This document shows, piece after piece, positions 5,604 to 6,844 of a stretch of DNA of 6,844 nt. The position numbers were made by a program, and so were the translations under genes. The notes beneath the pieces were generated by a model. That model was given only the letters and a program-made list of their open reading frames with translations, did no database searches and was not told where the DNA came from. Positions within the stretch are counted from its first letter, which is position 1; each line of letters begins with the position of its first letter. This DNA comes from DATLBY01 sp035526665 (GTDB lineage: Bacteria > Acidobacteriota > Terriglobia > Bryobacterales > Bryobacteraceae): contig DATLBY010000357.1 of NCBI GenBank assembly GCA_035526665.1, forward strand, positions 1 through 6,844, given 5' to 3'.

Positions 5604-6844
5604 ATGCTCTTTATCCACGGTTCCCTGTTCCGGCGCATGGGAGTGGCGCTGACCTGTCTCGCCGTCACTGTATTGGTAGCAAGCCCACCCGGCCAGCATT
5701 CAGCGGCTGGCCTGAGCGAATACCTGCGCGAAATCGCCTTGCGGCAGCTTGCCGCGAGGCGCGAGAAGGTAGCGCAAATCCGCACTCCAGAGCAGTTCGA
5801 AGAACGTCGGGCCTACGTGCGCCGCCAGCTTCTCAAGATGCTTGGACCCTTGCCTTCGGAGAAGACTCCGCTCCACATCCGTAAAACCGGAACGCTAGAC
5901 CGGGGTAGTTACCGCATCGAAAAATTGATTTATGAAAGCCGGCCCCAATTTTACGTGACAGCCAATCTTTATGTACCGCAAGGCGGAAAGGGCCCCTATC
6001 CGGCGGTCCTGCAGCCGACGGGACATAGTCTCAGCGCAAAGGCCCGCGCGTTCTATCAGAAGCTCGGGCTGGGGCTGGTCCAACAAGGATTTGTGGTGCT
6101 GACGTATGACCCCACCGGCCAAGGCGAACGCAGGATCTTCTACGATGCGCGGCTTGGCGACTCTCTGGTGGGCGGCACTACAACCGAGCACGAGATGGTG
6201 GGGATTCAGAGCCTGCTGGATGGCAGCAGCATCGCCGGCGACATGGTTTGGGACGCGATGCGAAGCATCGACCTGCTGCAGTCGCTCCCGTCGGTGGATT
6301 CGAACCGCATCGGCGTTTCGGGCTGCTCCGGAGGCGGGACACTTACCGCGTATCTGGCCGCTCTGGATCCACGTGTCAAGGTAGCCGCTCCCTCCTGCTA
6401 CATCACCGATTGGGAGGATCAGCTCTTAGGAACGGGGCCTCAGGATGCGGAGCAGCAATTCCCTGATCAGCTCAAAAATGGGCTGAACCATGCCGATCTG
6501 GTGGAGGCATTCGCTCCCAAACCGTACCTGATCTGTTCCACCACGGAGGACTTCTTTCCCATCGCAGGATCCCGTAAAGCTTTGGAGGAGAGCCGCCGGA
6601 TTTATTCACTATTCGGCGCTGAAGATAAGATCTCCTATTCCTACGAGCCCGGCGGCCACGGGACGACGCAGCGCCAGCGGGAAGCCATTTACGCGTGGAT
6701 GAGCCGCTGGTTAAAAGTGACAACAGGGGAAATCGCCCCTGAACCTAGGTTTCAGACTGAGTATGAAGAAGATTTATTATGCACGCCCAGCGGCCAGGTT
6801 TCGACATCGTTGGGGGGAGAGACGCCAAGCACGCTGAACGTGAG
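5604..6844 (+). CDS. Secreted alpha/beta hydrolase, acetylxylan esterase-like (3' partial)
   Basis: The frame is open from 5559 to the window end; 413 codons are visible from the chosen ATG. That start gives an export signal: MLFIHGSLFRR, a hydrophobic core (MGVALTCLAVTVLVA), then probable cleavage near SAAG at about 33-36. GTG 5580, TTG 5583 and ATG 5637 are alternatives; none has a clear Shine-Dalgarno sequence. The fold is an alpha/beta hydrolase. DPTGQGER (169-176) follows a core strand, S242 is the nucleophile in GCSGG, D316 (STTED) is the probable acid and H352 (GGHG) the base, so the triad is intact. The sequence resembles acetylxylan esterase/Abhydrolase_7 proteins that remove acetyl or similar ester groups from polysaccharides outside the cytoplasm; the exact substrate cannot be told. 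After the core ends (WMSRWLK, about 371-377) the chain continues (LLCTPSGQVSTSLGGET) to the window edge, so a further domain is expected. Confidence 0.85.
   Translation, partial: MLFIHGSLFRRMGVALTCLAVTVLVASPPGQHSAAGLSEYLREIALRQLAARREKVAQIRTPEQFEERRAYVRRQLLKMLGPLPSEKTPLHIRKTGTLDRGSYRIEKLIYESRPQFYVTANLYVPQGGKGPYPAVLQPTGHSLSAKARAFYQKLGLGLVQQGFVVLTYDPTGQGERRIFYDARLGDSLVGGTTTEHEMVGIQSLLDGSSIAGDMVWDAMRSIDLLQSLPSVDSNRIGVSGCSGGGTLTAYLAALDPRVKVAAPSCYITDWEDQLLGTGPQDAEQQFPDQLKNGLNHADLVEAFAPKPYLICSTTEDFFPIAGSRKALEESRRIYSLFGAEDKISYSYEPGGHGTTQRQREAIYAWMSRWLKVTTGEIAPEPRFQTEYEEDLLCTPSGQVSTSLGGETPSTLNV

Noticed and set aside
5339..5785. 148-codon - strand frame ending in RDRTRTCDLLRVKQAL
   Set aside because: The RTRTCDL string is a common artefact of translating a tRNA antisense. 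The rest is antisense to the leader and the start of the hydrolase gene.
5573..5884. 103-codon + strand frame overlapping the hydrolase start
   Set aside because: It is in another frame from the hydrolase, whose signal peptide and N-terminal helices account for this stretch.
5320..6844. tRNA-Val as the edge of an integrated element
   Set aside because: No integrase, no phage gene and no repeat of the tRNA 3' end is visible downstream; the next gene is an ordinary secreted hydrolase.

Overview
The window looks like chromosomal DNA of an Acidobacteriota member, most like the Bryobacterales/Candidatus Solibacter group. This is inferred from three things: a large Oar-like TonB-dependent receptor with an N-terminal carboxypeptidase-regulatory-like domain, secreted LamG-like plus FG-GAP proteins, and a secreted acetylxylan-esterase-like hydrolase, all in moderately GC-rich DNA. 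No 16S or other phylogenetic marker is present, so the assignment is an inference. All genes lie on the + strand.

Layout: (1) 2-3142, an outer-membrane TonB-dependent receptor, cut at its 5' end by the window edge. (2) 60 bp later, 3203-5236, a secreted 677-residue protein with a concanavalin-like N-terminal domain and a calcium-type FG-GAP beta-propeller. (3) 5320-5396, a tRNA-Val(CAC) with encoded CCA and a plausible promoter just upstream. (4) 5397-5603, a non-coding stretch with a 14-bp palindrome, a stem-loop that has an alternative pairing partner, and a three-codon minicistron. (5) 5604 to the window end, a secreted alpha/beta hydrolase of the acetylxylan esterase type. It is cut at the 3' edge but has its full Ser-Asp-His triad inside the window.

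The first two genes have the spacing of a transcription unit: the receptor would import a ligand across the outer membrane, and the exported propeller protein could bind or process a glycan outside the inner membrane. The hydrolase beyond the tRNA could remove ester groups from plant or microbial polysaccharide, but the tRNA and about 370 bp of separation argue against a single operon. The theme is outer-membrane uptake and extracytoplasmic polysaccharide handling, a known genomic habit of these bacteria.

I found no CRISPR array, insertion sequence, phage gene or toxin-antitoxin pair, and no clearly new system. The points most worth a second look are the receptor/propeller pairing, the degenerate metal motifs in the propeller, the long region beyond the hydrolase core, and the leader of the hydrolase gene.
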